Notes: a model not told the origin generated them from the letters alone. Shown: positions 1-7,750, counted from the stretch's first letter. The stretch: DNA of 36,558 nt from Novosphingobium sp. SCN 66-18 (GCA_001725355.1 MEGD01000063.1:1-36558), one strand, 5' to 3'. Numbers and translations are program-made.

Positions 1-509
1 CCGAGCTCGTCGAGAACGATCAGGTCGAGCCGCGACAGCTGCGCCGCCAGGGTCCCGCCTTTGCCGATCCGGGTCTCCTCTTCGAGGCGTGTCACCAGAT
101 CGACGGTGTTGAAGTAGCGGGCGCGAGCGCCCCTTCGCACGACATTGGCGGTGATCGCGATGGCGAGGTGGGTCTTGCCTGTCCCCGTGCCGCCGACCAG
201 CACGATATTGCGGCGAGGCGGGAGGAAGGAGCCATCGTGAAGGGAGCGGATCATCTCCTCATTGATCGGTGTGCCCTCGAAGCTGAACCGCTCCAGGTCC
301 TTCACCACGGGCAGCCTCGCAGCCGTCATCCGATAGCGGATGGAGGCTGCATCCCGGTGGGTCGCCTCAGCACGGAGCAGGTCGGTCAGTATCTCCATGG
401 TGGTGCGCTTGCGCTGGAGGCCGGTGGTGACCGCCTCGTCGAACGCCGCCGCCATGCCCTTGAGTCCGAGGCCGCGCATCGTGTCGATCATATCATGCCG
501 CTGCATCAT
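1..509 (-). CDS. istB: IS21 helper ATPase IstB (C-terminus outside window)
   Basis: This is the ATP-binding helper of IS21 transposition, which works with the IstA transposase to select and remodel target DNA. The first 169 residues are visible. They include the N-terminal helical region, a Walker A motif GGTGTGKT at about residues 106-113 followed by HLAIAI, and a Walker B-like LIVLDEL at the window edge. The start is the ATG pair at 504-509, giving MMQRHD. It overlaps the istA stop (493-495) by 17 nt, the usual coupled arrangement. The gene itself looks intact as far as seen, but its partner istA is broken, so any function would need an IstA from elsewhere. Confidence 0.93.
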   Translation of the reverse strand, partial: MMQRHDMIDTMRGLGLKGMAAAFDEAVTTGLQRKRTTMEILTDLLRAEATHRDAASIRYRMTAARLPVVKDLERFSFEGTPINEEMIRSLHDGSFLPPRRNIVLVGGTGTGKTHLAIAITANVVRRGARARYFNTVDLVTRLEEETRIGKGGTLAAQLSRLDLIVLDEL

Positions 510-1412
510 AGCCTCGCAGCAGATCATAGCGGGCACAGTCGGCGAGCGGAGGATGCTGCAGCATCCGGTCTTCCGAAGTGACGATGCTGTGGGGTGTCGC
601 CGGCTCGCGGCGCCGGGAGAGGATGTTGAGGATCAGCTCGTCGCTGGCCGTTCCGTTCGCCAACGCTTCGCGCACGGCAGCCTCTACCGGCTCCAGGCCA
701 TCGGTGAGCACCGCCGAGAGGACCCGCACGAACCTGCGATCGGCCTCGTCCCCGGTGCCGAGCCTTCGCCGTAATCGGTGCAGGGCGGGCGGCAGATCCC
801 AGTCCTGGAACGGTGCGCCGTTACGCAGCGCGCCGGGCTTGTGCGCGAGGACCGGCAGATAATGCCAGGGATCGTATATCGTGCGGTTCCGACCGAAGTG
901 GCGCTCATGCTCCCCGACGATCGCATCGCCGCAGCGTATGACGATGCGATCGGCATAGGAGCGCACCTGAACGGTCCGGCGTGCGGCCGTCGACATGACC
1001 GAGTAGCGGTTGCGATCGAAGCTGATGAGGCAGGTGCCGGTGACGGCATGCTCGCTCTCATGGAAGCCGTCGAACGGTGCCAGGATCGGCTGCAGGGCCG
1101 GTCGCTCCATATCCAGCGCCTCGGCGACGGTAATATCCCCGCGTTCGGGATGGGCATGATGCTCGGCCCAGCGCCGGCACTCGGCCTCCAGCCACCCGTT
1201 GAGCTCGGCCAGGCTGGCGAACCGGAGCCGCGGCTGGAAGAAGCGGCCTCGGATTGTCTGGACCTGCTGCTCGACCTGGCCCTTCTCCCATCCCGCCGCC
1301 GGCGAGCAGGCGGTCGGCTCGACCATGTAATGATCGGTCATGATCAGGAAGCGGCGGTTGAACACACGCTCCTTGCCGGTGAACACGGCCGTCACCGCCG
1401 TCTTCATATTAT
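493..1412 (-). pseudogene. istA: IS21 transposase IstA, C-terminal fragment (split by IS1111-type insertion)
   Basis: This is the 3' part of istA, beginning directly after the inserted element. It reads MKTAVTAVF...RFLIMTDHYMVEP, then GWEKGQVE, whose glutamate is the third member of the DDE catalytic triad, and ends in GYDAAA. The first 304 residues after the break continue in frame from the N-terminal fragment at 2726-3325 once the inner element is removed: the AAT Asn codon at the junction is followed by ATG AAG ACG. The joined protein would be about 504 residues, the normal IstA length. The in-frame ATG here could in principle be used as a start, but the product would lack the DNA-binding and first two catalytic residues. 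Confidence 0.9.
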
Positions 1413-1415
1413 GGG

Positions 1416-1429
1416 ATGGACGCCTCCCG
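1416..1429 (+). repeat. IS1111-type sub-terminal inverted repeat, left
   Basis: ATGGACGCCTCCCG, 3 bp inside the left boundary. It is the exact complement of 2710-2723. Sub-terminal rather than terminal repeats are characteristic of the IS1111 group. Confidence 0.9.
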
Positions 1430-1470
1430 TCTTCCGACCAACATGTCGGTCAACAAGAAGGAGGAAGGCA

Positions 1471-2475
1471 ATGACAATGGAGATGCTCGCGATCGATCTG
1501 GGCAAGCAGTCGTTCCACCTGCACGGGATCGACGCCGATGGGGTAGTTATCTCGCGCAAGGTAAGTCGTGCCAAGCTCGAGAACGCAGTCACCGAACTTG
1601 ATCCCGCGATTGTTGCTATGGAGGCTTGTGCGAGCGCCCACCACTGGGGTCGACGGTTCTCATCGGCCGGTCGCCAAGTGCGCCTGGTCAACCCAAGGTT
1701 CGTCAAGGCGTTCGTGCGCGGGTCCAAGAACGATGCCATCGACGCAGAGGCGATCTTCGATGCGGCCTCGAGGCCGACGATGCGCTTCGTCCCGGTGAAG
1801 ACGACCGAGCAGCAGGATCTTCAAAGCCTGCACCGCGTGCGAGAGCGGCTGGTCGTCCAACGCACCTCGCTCATCAACCACGCCCGGGGGCTTCTCGCCG
1901 AGTACGGCGTAGTTTTACCTAAAGGCCCGTGGCGCTTTCGTCAGCAAGTCCCGTCAGCCGTGGCCGAGGCTGATTTGTCCAACCTTGCCCGCGAGTTGTT
2001 TACTGAGCTGATGGATCAGCTCACCGACGTAGAAGCCCGACTTGCGAAGCTCGACGCCAAGCTCGTTAGCATCTGCCGCGAGCATGAAGCCTGTCGCCGG
2101 CTTGCAGCGTTGCCGGGCGTCGGGCCGGTTATTGCGACCGCACTTGTTGCCGCGGTAGATGACGGTCGGCATTTCCGCTCAGGCCGGGAGCTCGCCGCGT
2201 GGATCGGGTTAGTGCCAAGACAGTACACGACCGGCGGCAAGCCCAGGCTCGGCGGCATCGGGCGACGCGCCAACCATTATCTGCGGCGCCAGCTTATTCA
2301 TGGGGCCCGGGCGGTGATCAGCCGACTTGCTGCAAAAGACGATGGGCGATCAGTCTGGCTGAAGGGCATTGTCGCTCGAGCAGGCTTCAACAAGGCGCTC
2401 GTGGCGCTTGCCAACAAGACCGCTCGCCTGGCCTGGGTGCTGCTGGCCCGGAAGGAAGATTACCTGCCAGCGTAA
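1471..2475 (+). CDS. IS110/IS1111-family DEDD transposase
   Basis: A 334-residue recombinase of the IS110 family. The N-terminal RuvC-like DEDD domain shows LAIDLGKQSFHLHGID (first Asp), VAMEAC (Glu) and NDAIDAEA (paired Asp) near residues 6, 50 and 90. The C-terminal Tnp_20 domain shows LPGVGPVIATALVAAV and then AWIGLVPRQYTTGGK and GGIGRRANHYLRRQLIHGA. The ATG at 1471 is preceded by GAAGGAGGAAGG, a strong ribosome-binding site. The open frame extends far upstream across the istA fragment, but that part has no family resemblance. Many relatives carry SSGGK where this protein has TTGGK. That may matter because a serine in this domain is the proposed nucleophile in the family, but I cannot be sure it is this one. 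Confidence 0.95.
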   Translation: MTMEMLAIDLGKQSFHLHGIDADGVVISRKVSRAKLENAVTELDPAIVAMEACASAHHWGRRFSSAGRQVRLVNPRFVKAFVRGSKNDAIDAEAIFDAASRPTMRFVPVKTTEQQDLQSLHRVRERLVVQRTSLINHARGLLAEYGVVLPKGPWRFRQQVPSAVAEADLSNLARELFTELMDQLTDVEARLAKLDAKLVSICREHEACRRLAALPGVGPVIATALVAAVDDGRHFRSGRELAAWIGLVPRQYTTGGKPRLGGIGRRANHYLRRQLIHGARAVISRLAAKDDGRSVWLKGIVARAGFNKALVALANKTARLAWVLLARKEDYLPA

Positions 2476-2709
2476 CGCATTGGCTGAACGGGGCTAGGTC
2501 CCCGAAGAATTGCGAGGTGGATGTTGATGGTGCAACGGCAAGGGCCGCCGCTTCGAAGCCTGATCTACGACAAGGCCATCGAGGCCGATCATGTTATGAG
2601 GCAAGAAGTAGCGGACTCCCATCAAGGCCAGGAGCGTGACCGCTCCGACCACAGGCCGGATAGATTCACGCAACCCAAGCCGGATGCAACGATCAGAACT
2701 ACCTTGCGG
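2476..2709 (+). ncRNA. Candidate bridge/seek RNA of the IS1111-type element
   Basis: IS1111-group elements encode their target- and donor-guiding RNA in the 3' non-coding end, and this element has a 250-nt tail with no open frame of its own. The tail begins with a hairpin (CGGGG 2489-2493, CCCCG 2500-2504). A second hairpin (GCCT 2558-2561, AGGC 2573-2576) displays ATCTACGA in its 11-nt loop, and that 8-mer is the exact complement of the istA flank TCGTAGAT at 2730-2737. A third stretch (2593-2601) resembles the element's joined ends. The transcript boundaries and guide role are inferred. Confidence 0.5.
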
Positions 2710-2723
2710 CGGGAGGCGTCCAT
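2710..2723 (-). repeat. IS1111-type sub-terminal inverted repeat, right
   Basis: CGGGAGGCGTCCAT on the plus strand, the exact complement of 1416-1429. It lies 2 bp inside the right boundary and next to the ATTAT copy at 2726-2730. Confidence 0.9.
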
Positions 2724-2725
2724 AG

Positions 2726-3325
2726 ATTATCGTAGATACCGCGTCGCGGCACACCGCCGAAGAACGCGAACGCCCGGGCATGGGCATCGAACAGCATCTC
2801 CTGGCCCTCGCGCGGATAGGCCCGGACATAGGGTGCGCGCGAGTCGCAGAGACGCATATGCGCCACCTTCACCCGCATCGGCTTGCCGGCGATCTCCACA
2901 TCCTCGTGGCTCCAGTCGAACTGGTAGGCCTCACCCGGCTGGAAGGTCATCGGGATGAACGCCGGTGCGCCTTCGCCAGCATCCTTCCGCCGCGCAGCAC
3001 GCCAGCGCGCCGCATAGCGGCGCACCGCATCATAGGATCCATCGAACCCCTCGCGCACCAGCAGGTCATGGATACGCGTCATCCGTAGCCGATCGCGGCG
3101 GCCGCGACCTTCGTTCTCCTCAAGCAGCGCATCGAGACGATCCTGATAAGGACCGATCCGCGGCAGCGGCTGGACTTTGCGCTGATAGTTGAACGCCGCC
3201 TCCGGCGACCGGATCGCTTTGCGGACGACCTTCCGCGACAAACGAAGGTCACGAGCGATCGCCTTGATCGCCTTACCCGCTGCATGCTCACGCCGAATCC
3301 GAACCACTGTCTCCACGATCAACAT
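2726..3325 (-). pseudogene. istA: IS21 transposase IstA, N-terminal fragment (split by IS1111-type insertion)
   Basis: The first 200 codons of istA. They hold an N-terminal helix-turn-helix (IKAIARDLRLSRKVVRKAI), a second DNA-binding stretch, and the start of the DDE catalytic core with YQFDWSHEDVEI (first Asp) and RGIYDN (second Asp). The frame is broken directly after YDN by the IS1111-type element. The stop reached inside that element adds eight foreign residues (LWTPPAAR). The C-terminal fragment at 493-1412 supplies the missing glutamate. The start is ATG at 3325, just inside the IS21 end, followed upstream by a perfect palindrome AGTCGGCCGACT at 3352-3363. Confidence 0.92.
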
Positions 3326-3381
3326 CCCGTTCTCGCCAACTGATCAAAACCAGTCGGCCGACTAAATCCCCGGGATGAAGG

Positions 3382-3440
3382 GGTCCTTTTTGCACGCCGA
3401 TCACCCCACGAAGGGGGTGCCTATTGCACGCTGATCCTCA
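3382..3440. repeat. IS21 end with two transposase-binding-type repeats
   Basis: Two 24-bp imperfect direct repeats, 3382-3405 and 3416-3439, start 34 bp apart and share TTGCACGC and GATC blocks. IS21 ends typically carry multiple such repeats that bind IstA, so this marks the istA-side end of the element. The neighbouring transporter frame reads into the repeats. Confidence 0.7.
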
Positions 3441-4057
3441 ATCATGATGCCGACGATGAGCGCAGCAATGGGATCGAGATACGGATAGCCCATCAGGTTC
3501 CCGGCAATGCCGAAACCCACAACCAGCGAGGAAGCCGCATCCGAACGAGCATGCCAGGCATTGGCGACGAGCATGCTCGATTTGACCCGCTTGGCGGCCG
3601 CCAGCATGTAGCGGAACAGCAGCTCCTTCGCGACAAGCGCGCTGGCTGCGACATAGAGTGCCGTCACCTCGACCTTTGCGATGGTCTCGGGATGTTCGAT
3701 CTTGAGCACTGCCGACCACAGCATTCCCGCGCCGACAACGGCCAGCAGCAAGCCCAGCACCAGCGATGCGGCATTCTCGAAACGGTGGTGGCCATACTGG
3801 TGCTGGTCATCGGCTTCCTGCTTCGAGTGGTGACTGACAAAAAGCACGAGGAAATCAGCGATGAGGTCGGACAGGGAATGGATGCCGTCAGCTACCAGAC
3901 CCTGTGACTTGCTCAGCAGTCCGACCGCAATCTGGAGCACGGAAAGGCCGGTGTTCACCACCACACTGACCCAGGTGCTGCGTGCGGCAACAGCGGCCTT
4001 TGCCGCAGCGTCGAAATCTTCCTCGCCAGGGTCCGGCTGGTTCGTAGGATCGATCAT
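3401..4057 (-). pseudogene. Cation diffusion facilitator metal exporter, C-terminus removed by IS21
   Basis: The gene would encode a proton-driven efflux transporter for divalent metal. About 206 native residues remain and cover the membrane part. The two metal-site signatures HSLSD (second helix, around residue 60) and HARSD (fifth helix, around residue 168) are both HxxxD, a pattern usual for zinc-type members. After LIVGIMI the frame runs into the IS21 end and adds about 12 foreign residues (EDQRAIGTPFVG). The cytoplasmic C-terminal domain that mediates dimerisation and metal sensing is missing. The start is ATG at 4057, 4 nt after the histidine kinase stop, with GAGG just upstream, so the two genes are coupled. 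Residual transport cannot be excluded. Confidence 0.85.
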
Positions 4058-4061
4058 CGCC

Positions 4062-5108
4062 TCAAGCACTTTCTGGATGTCCTGGCCATTTGACCGGATC
4101 GGGGAATTCAAGGCGAAGCTCGCATCGTTCGGGATCGGTCGCGAGCACGCCGCCGTGGGCGCGCATGATCTGGTCAACGATCGCCAATCCGAGGCCAGCC
4201 CCTGACCGGCTGGCGTTTTCTGCCCGAGCATGGCGCTCGACGAGAATGTCGAGTTGTTCGCGCGTCAGCCCAGAGCCACCGTCGCGCACCCGCAGACTGG
4301 CCCCTGGACCAGCAATGACATGCACTGTGCCACCAGCGGGCGTTACGCGAAGAGCATTCTCGACAAGGTTGCGCAGGCCTGCCTGGATCGCTTCACGCCA
4401 GCCCGTGGCCGCCGCCACGCCGTCCACGCAATCGAACTCCAGTTCCTTGCCGGCAAGGATCGCCGAGGGCGCAAGCGCTGCGACGCTCTCCCGGCCGATT
4501 TGGACAAGATCCTGCGTCTCGTGCGGGATGTCGCTCGTCTCTGCAGCCTTGACCTGCGCGAGCAACAAAAGCTGGTCGATCAGCCGCTGCATGGATTGCA
4601 AGTCGCCCGACAGGCGCTCCTTGGCCTCACCGCCGATCTCCGCAAGTTCCAGGCGGGCAAGCGCCAGCGGCGTGCGCAGTTCATGGGCAACGTCGGCGGC
4701 GAAGGCTTCCTGCTGGGCTGCCGATTGCTCGATCCGTGCGAGCAGATCATTGAGCGCTTCGGCGAAAGGCCTGACTTCGTCTGGAAAGTGCCCGACTTCG
4801 AGACGGAAGCCACGTTCCTTGCCGCGGGCGGCCTCGATCTCGCGTGCAGCGTTCTCCAGGGGCTGCAGGGCATGGCGCACAACCACAATCACGGCGAGAC
4901 CAATCGGAATGACGAACAAGAGCGTGGGAAGGACCACGTGTTCGAAGACTTCGTGCCAGGCCTTGCGGGCAGCTTCAGCGTTGGCGAGGTCGCCGTAACC
5001 GAGGTGGTAGTCGATGAAGACCGCGCCCAGAAGGAGGAGGCTGCTGAGCAGCCCAACGGCGGTGAGGCCCAGAAGAAGGCGTTTATAGACCGACCGGCTA
5101 CCGGTCAC
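4062..5108 (-). CDS. Two-component sensor histidine kinase
   Basis: A 348-residue inner-membrane kinase. The N-terminal region has two membrane helices (about residues 9-29 and 62-82) around a short periplasmic segment of some 30 residues, followed by a HAMP-like stretch. The phosphoacceptor box is DVAHELRTPL, the N box NLVENALRV, and the G boxes VRDGGSGL and GAGLGLAI, so both catalytic and phosphotransfer parts look intact. The start is GTG at 5108, overlapping the regulator's TGA (GTGA); no good ATG exists upstream. The kinase is translated with the response regulator before it and the metal exporter after it, suggesting a metal- or envelope-stress signal. The signal itself cannot be read from the sequence. 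Confidence 0.93.
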   Translation of the reverse strand: MTGSRSVYKRLLLGLTAVGLLSSLLLLGAVFIDYHLGYGDLANAEAARKAWHEVFEHVVLPTLLFVIPIGLAVIVVVRHALQPLENAAREIEAARGKERGFRLEVGHFPDEVRPFAEALNDLLARIEQSAAQQEAFAADVAHELRTPLALARLELAEIGGEAKERLSGDLQSMQRLIDQLLLLAQVKAAETSDIPHETQDLVQIGRESVAALAPSAILAGKELEFDCVDGVAAATGWREAIQAGLRNLVENALRVTPAGGTVHVIAGPGASLRVRDGGSGLTREQLDILVERHARAENASRSGAGLGLAIVDQIMRAHGGVLATDPERCELRLEFPDPVKWPGHPESA

Positions 5109-5782
5109 GACTGTGAGCCGGTCAGCATATAACCGACCCCCCGCACGGTGTGCAGCCTGCCGGTCTGCCCACATTCTTCAAGTTTACGGCGTAACCGCGA
5201 GACCACTGCTTCGATGGCGTTCGGGGTCACCGGGTCGTTGAAACTGTAGAGCGCCTCTTCGATCGCTCCGCGCTGGACCACGCTGCCTTCGCGCCGCATC
5301 AGCAGTTCGAGCAGATCAGCCTCGCGCCGCGATAAGTCGAGGGCGGTGCCGTCAATCGTGCCCATGCGAGAAGCTGTGTCGAAGACAATCGCCCCACTCG
5401 TCATCACAGTTGGAGCACGGTTGCCAGGGCGGCGCAGCAAGGCGCGCAGGCGCGCGGCAATCTCATCGACTTCGGCGGGCTTTACCAGATAGTCGTCAGC
5501 GCCAGCATCAAGGCCGGCAATGCGGTCGCCCAGGGCTCCGCGCGCTGTAAGAATGAGCGCGGGGACCATGCGTCCAGCGCGGCGCGCGCGCGCCAGCCAA
5601 TCAAGTCCATCGCCGTCAGGCATACCGAGATCGAGGATGACCGCATCATAGTCTGCCGCGCCGATGCAATCGTCAGCGCCTTCAAGCGATGCCGCCGTAT
5701 CACAAGCGTAACCCTGCCGAACGAGGCCATTGGCGATTAGGCTCGCCAGTCGTTCATTGTCCTCGATGATCAGCAGGCGCAT
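5105..5782 (-). CDS. OmpR/PhoB-family response regulator
   Basis: A 225-residue transcription regulator. The receiver domain (residues 1-112) has the acidic pair in LLIIEDNERL, the phosphoacceptor in AVILDLGMPDGDGLDW, the Thr in ALILTARG and the Lys in DYLVKPAE. The winged-helix output domain (about 125-222) shows LDLSRREADLLELL, VVSRLRRKLEE and HTVRGVGYML. It resembles the QseB/TctD branch. It is paired with the kinase downstream by a 4-nt overlap. The 72 bp before it hold an imperfect inverted repeat near 5826-5850 (ACAATTGG and CCAATTTGT), which could be a binding site for this regulator. That role is a guess. Confidence 0.93.
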   Translation of the reverse strand: MRLLIIEDNERLASLIANGLVRQGYACDTAASLEGADDCIGAADYDAVILDLGMPDGDGLDWLARARRAGRMVPALILTARGALGDRIAGLDAGADDYLVKPAEVDEIAARLRALLRRPGNRAPTVMTSGAIVFDTASRMGTIDGTALDLSRREADLLELLMRREGSVVQRGAIEEALYSFNDPVTPNAIEAVVSRLRRKLEECGQTGRLHTVRGVGYMLTGSQS

Positions 5783-5854
5783 AGAAAACCGTTACCAAAA
5801 TGGGAGTAGCTACGAAGTGTAACGACAATTGGTCGCAGGGCCAATTTGTCCAGC

Positions 5855-6601
5855 TCAGTCGCGATCCGGTTTGCCTTCATGCTCGGCAGTCCCGCTCTTT
5901 TCTGATGCCTCGCCGCCTTCGCGTTCCCCACCTTCACGTTCCACGCCTTCGCGCTGTTGAAGGCTGAAGGCCTGGGGATCAATGCTGCGAATGCCAGCGA
6001 CTGCGGCAGCCGACACCGCAATGGCAACAATGAATGCAGCAGGGCTCGCGGTACGCACCCGCCTGACCTCGGGGTGATCGGCCGCTTTCTTGCGGCCCGT
6101 TACCATGGCGCGGACAAGGTTTTCGCGCGACAGGATCGAGGTTGTAATCACTGCCGCGACGTGCACACCGATGAGGCCAAGCAGGGCCCAGGCGATAGCT
6201 TCATGGAGATCCTCTTCACCTCCTTGCAGCGCGATCCAGCCTGTGGCCAGCACTGCGGCAATGCAGCCGAGCAGCAGCAGCACCGCCAAGCCCCCAGCTG
6301 GGTTGTGTCCGACCGTGCGTTCGGCTTTCCCGCATGCGAGGTCCTTGAGATGGGCGAAGGCTCGCGAAGGCCGGATAAAGTTGACGAAACGCGCATGCTC
6401 GCCACCCATGATCCCCCAAACGAGCCGGAAGACTATAAGGACCGCCGCGACCCAGCCCGAAGCGATGTGCCACCCCGCCAGTGCGCTATCCTCTTCCGAG
6501 GACAGGAAAGCGACTGCGATCGATGCGACGAGCAGCCAGTGGAACAGCCTCAAGGGCAAATCCCAGACGGTGAAGGTGCTGCGAGGTGCCGTAGCGTTCA
6601 T
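5855..6601 (-). CDS. Cytochrome b561-type membrane protein
   Basis: A 248-residue di-heme b-type cytochrome of the Ni/Fe-hydrogenase b-subunit/YceI-partner class (COG3658-like). It passes electrons between the quinone pool and a redox partner at the inner membrane. The sequence begins WDLPLRLFHWLL, with the first histidine ligand in helix 1, then shows AGWHIASGWVAA in helix 2, a helix around AVLLLLGCIAAVLATGW, and LLGLIGVHVAAVI with another histidine. A fifth hydrophobic stretch follows (AAFIVAIAVSAAAVAGI). The C-terminal tail of about 35 residues is highly charged and repetitive (EREGGEREGGE). The start ATG at 6601 has AAAGGA upstream. It follows the cytochrome c peroxidase gene, its most likely electron partner here. 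Confidence 0.85.
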   Translation of the reverse strand: MNATAPRSTFTVWDLPLRLFHWLLVASIAVAFLSSEEDSALAGWHIASGWVAAVLIVFRLVWGIMGGEHARFVNFIRPSRAFAHLKDLACGKAERTVGHNPAGGLAVLLLLGCIAAVLATGWIALQGGEEDLHEAIAWALLGLIGVHVAAVITTSILSRENLVRAMVTGRKKAADHPEVRRVRTASPAAFIVAIAVSAAAVAGIRSIDPQAFSLQQREGVEREGGEREGGEASEKSGTAEHEGKPDRD

Positions 6602-6624
6602 GACAAATGTCCTTTCAAGAAGTC

Positions 6625-6657
6625 GGGGGCGGGCCGGGGGGCAAATGGCCCGCCCCC
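6625..6657. terminator. Strong GC hairpin between peroxidase and cytochrome b561 genes
   Basis: A perfect 11-bp inverted repeat, GGGGGCGGGCC and GGCCCGCCCCC, with an 11-nt loop. It lies just after the peroxidase stop in the reading direction and has no U-tract. It could act as a partial terminator or an mRNA-stabilising structure that separates peroxidase and b561 levels. Confidence 0.45.
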
Positions 6658-6673
6658 GAGGATCCGGCTGCCG

Positions 6674-7750
6674 TCAGTCGACGGGCCGGACAGAGGTTCC
6701 GGCTACAGGGGGAAGGACCGGAACACTTGTTTTGGGCTGATCGCCGGTCAGGGACTTCAGGAAGGCGACGATATCGGAGACTTCCTGTTGAGGCAGCGTC
6801 TTGCCGAGCTGGGTCTTGGCCATGACCGTCACCGCCTCGTCGAGGTTCCAGACCTTGCCGGTGTGGAAATAAGGGGCGGTCAGCGCAATGTTGCGCAGGG
6901 TCGGCACCTTGTAGGAATAGCGGTCAGCCTCGTCCTTGGTCACGGCGAAACGACCAACGTCCCCTGGGGGCAGCAGGTCGGCCGGCGGTGGTGAAGCAAC
7001 GCCGAACTTTGCATACATGCCGCCGCCCATGTTCACGCCGCTGTGGCAGGCGGCGCAGCCGTTATCCATGAAGGACTTCAGACCCCGGCGTTCTGCTTGG
7101 CCCAGGGCCTGGGCGTCCCCCTTGAGGAAACGGTCAAAGGGCGCATTGGGCGTGACCAGCGTGGCCTCATAGGCTGCAATCGCTGTCTGGACATTGGCTA
7201 TGCGGATCGGATCCTTGTCGCCAGGAAAGGCCTTGGCGAAAGCATCGGCGTAGCCGGGTATGCTCTTGAGAGTCGGGATGACCTGATCGGCAGGCATGGC
7301 CATTTCGATGGGGTTCGAGATCGGGCCGCCTGCCTGCTCGGTCAGGTCCTTGGCCCGGCCGTCCCAAAACTGCGCGGTGTTGTAGACCGCGTTGAGCACG
7401 GTCGGCGCATTGCGGCCGCCATGTTGCCAGCGATGCCCAAGCGAGGTGGACCGCGCATCTGCTCCGCCAAGGCCCATGGAATGGCAGGCTGCGCAGGCGA
7501 TCGTGTGGCTCGCGGACAGGCGCGGATCGGAATAGAGCATGTTGCCAAGGGCGACGAGTTCAGGAGTGGCATTGATGCCGGCGATCTCACCCGGGCCATC
7601 CGGCAACGGCTTGAACTGCTCGCGGGCGGCTAAAATTAGAGCATCGTTCGTTGAAGCGATGGCCTCGCCTTTTTCATTTTGGTTGGACGACTGGCAGCCC
7701 GCGAGCGCTAAAATTGCCATCGAAACTACACCAAGTGCAAACTTGTTCAT
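6674..7750 (-). CDS. Di-heme cytochrome c peroxidase, lipoprotein (MauG/CcpA family)
   Basis: A 358-residue periplasmic enzyme that reduces hydrogen peroxide with electrons from c-type cytochromes, or a MauG-like oxidase relative. A lipoprotein signal ends in LALAGC (Cys19), so the protein should be anchored to a membrane. Two heme-binding CxxCH motifs are present, CAACH at 86-90 and CAACH at 232-236, as expected for the two-domain family. The family block around AQFWDGRAKDLTEQAGGP is also clear. The ATG at 7750 is preceded by GGGGAAG. It is the first gene of the minus-strand group leading through cytochrome b561 to the two-component system and metal exporter. Confidence 0.92.
   Translation of the reverse strand: MNKFALGVVSMAILALAGCQSSNQNEKGEAIASTNDALILAAREQFKPLPDGPGEIAGINATPELVALGNMLYSDPRLSASHTIACAACHSMGLGGADARSTSLGHRWQHGGRNAPTVLNAVYNTAQFWDGRAKDLTEQAGGPISNPIEMAMPADQVIPTLKSIPGYADAFAKAFPGDKDPIRIANVQTAIAAYEATLVTPNAPFDRFLKGDAQALGQAERRGLKSFMDNGCAACHSGVNMGGGMYAKFGVASPPPADLLPPGDVGRFAVTKDEADRYSYKVPTLRNIALTAPYFHTGKVWNLDEAVTVMAKTQLGKTLPQQEVSDIVAFLKSLTGDQPKTSVPVLPPVAGTSVRPVD

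Larger units (their letters stand above)
1413..2725 (+). mobile_element. IS1111-group (IS110 family) insertion sequence inside istA
   Basis: A 1313-bp element with a single DEDD transposase gene, 58 bp of left non-coding sequence and 250 bp of right non-coding sequence. It has the sub-terminal inverted repeats that mark the IS1111 group: ATGGACGCCTCCCG at 1416-1429 and its complement at 2710-2723, lying 3 and 2 bp in from the ends used here. ATTAT occurs on both flanks (1408-1412 and 2726-2730). One copy belongs to the istA target, and the other is either a duplication or part of the element, so the ends are uncertain by 5 bp. Excision between the two ATTAT copies restores istA exactly. Confidence 0.9.
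1..3440 (-). mobile_element. IS21-family insertion sequence, partial, interrupted by a second IS
   Basis: The element carries the istA-istB pair typical of IS21, in minus orientation with istA first. Its right end shows two copies of a terminal-type repeat (3382-3440) that share the core TTGCACGCYGATC. The other end lies outside the window. The edge is placed near 3440 because the reading frame of the neighbouring metal transporter loses family resemblance there, and because the element strand begins TGAGGATC, IS21 ends usually starting with TG. The element is dead as it stands, since istA is split by the IS1111-type element at 1413-2725. The exact boundary is inferred. Confidence 0.85.

Noticed and set aside
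778-1470. N-terminal extension of the IS1111-type transposase frame
   Set aside because: The open frame begins in the istA fragment outside the element; family similarity and the ribosome-binding site support the start at 1471.
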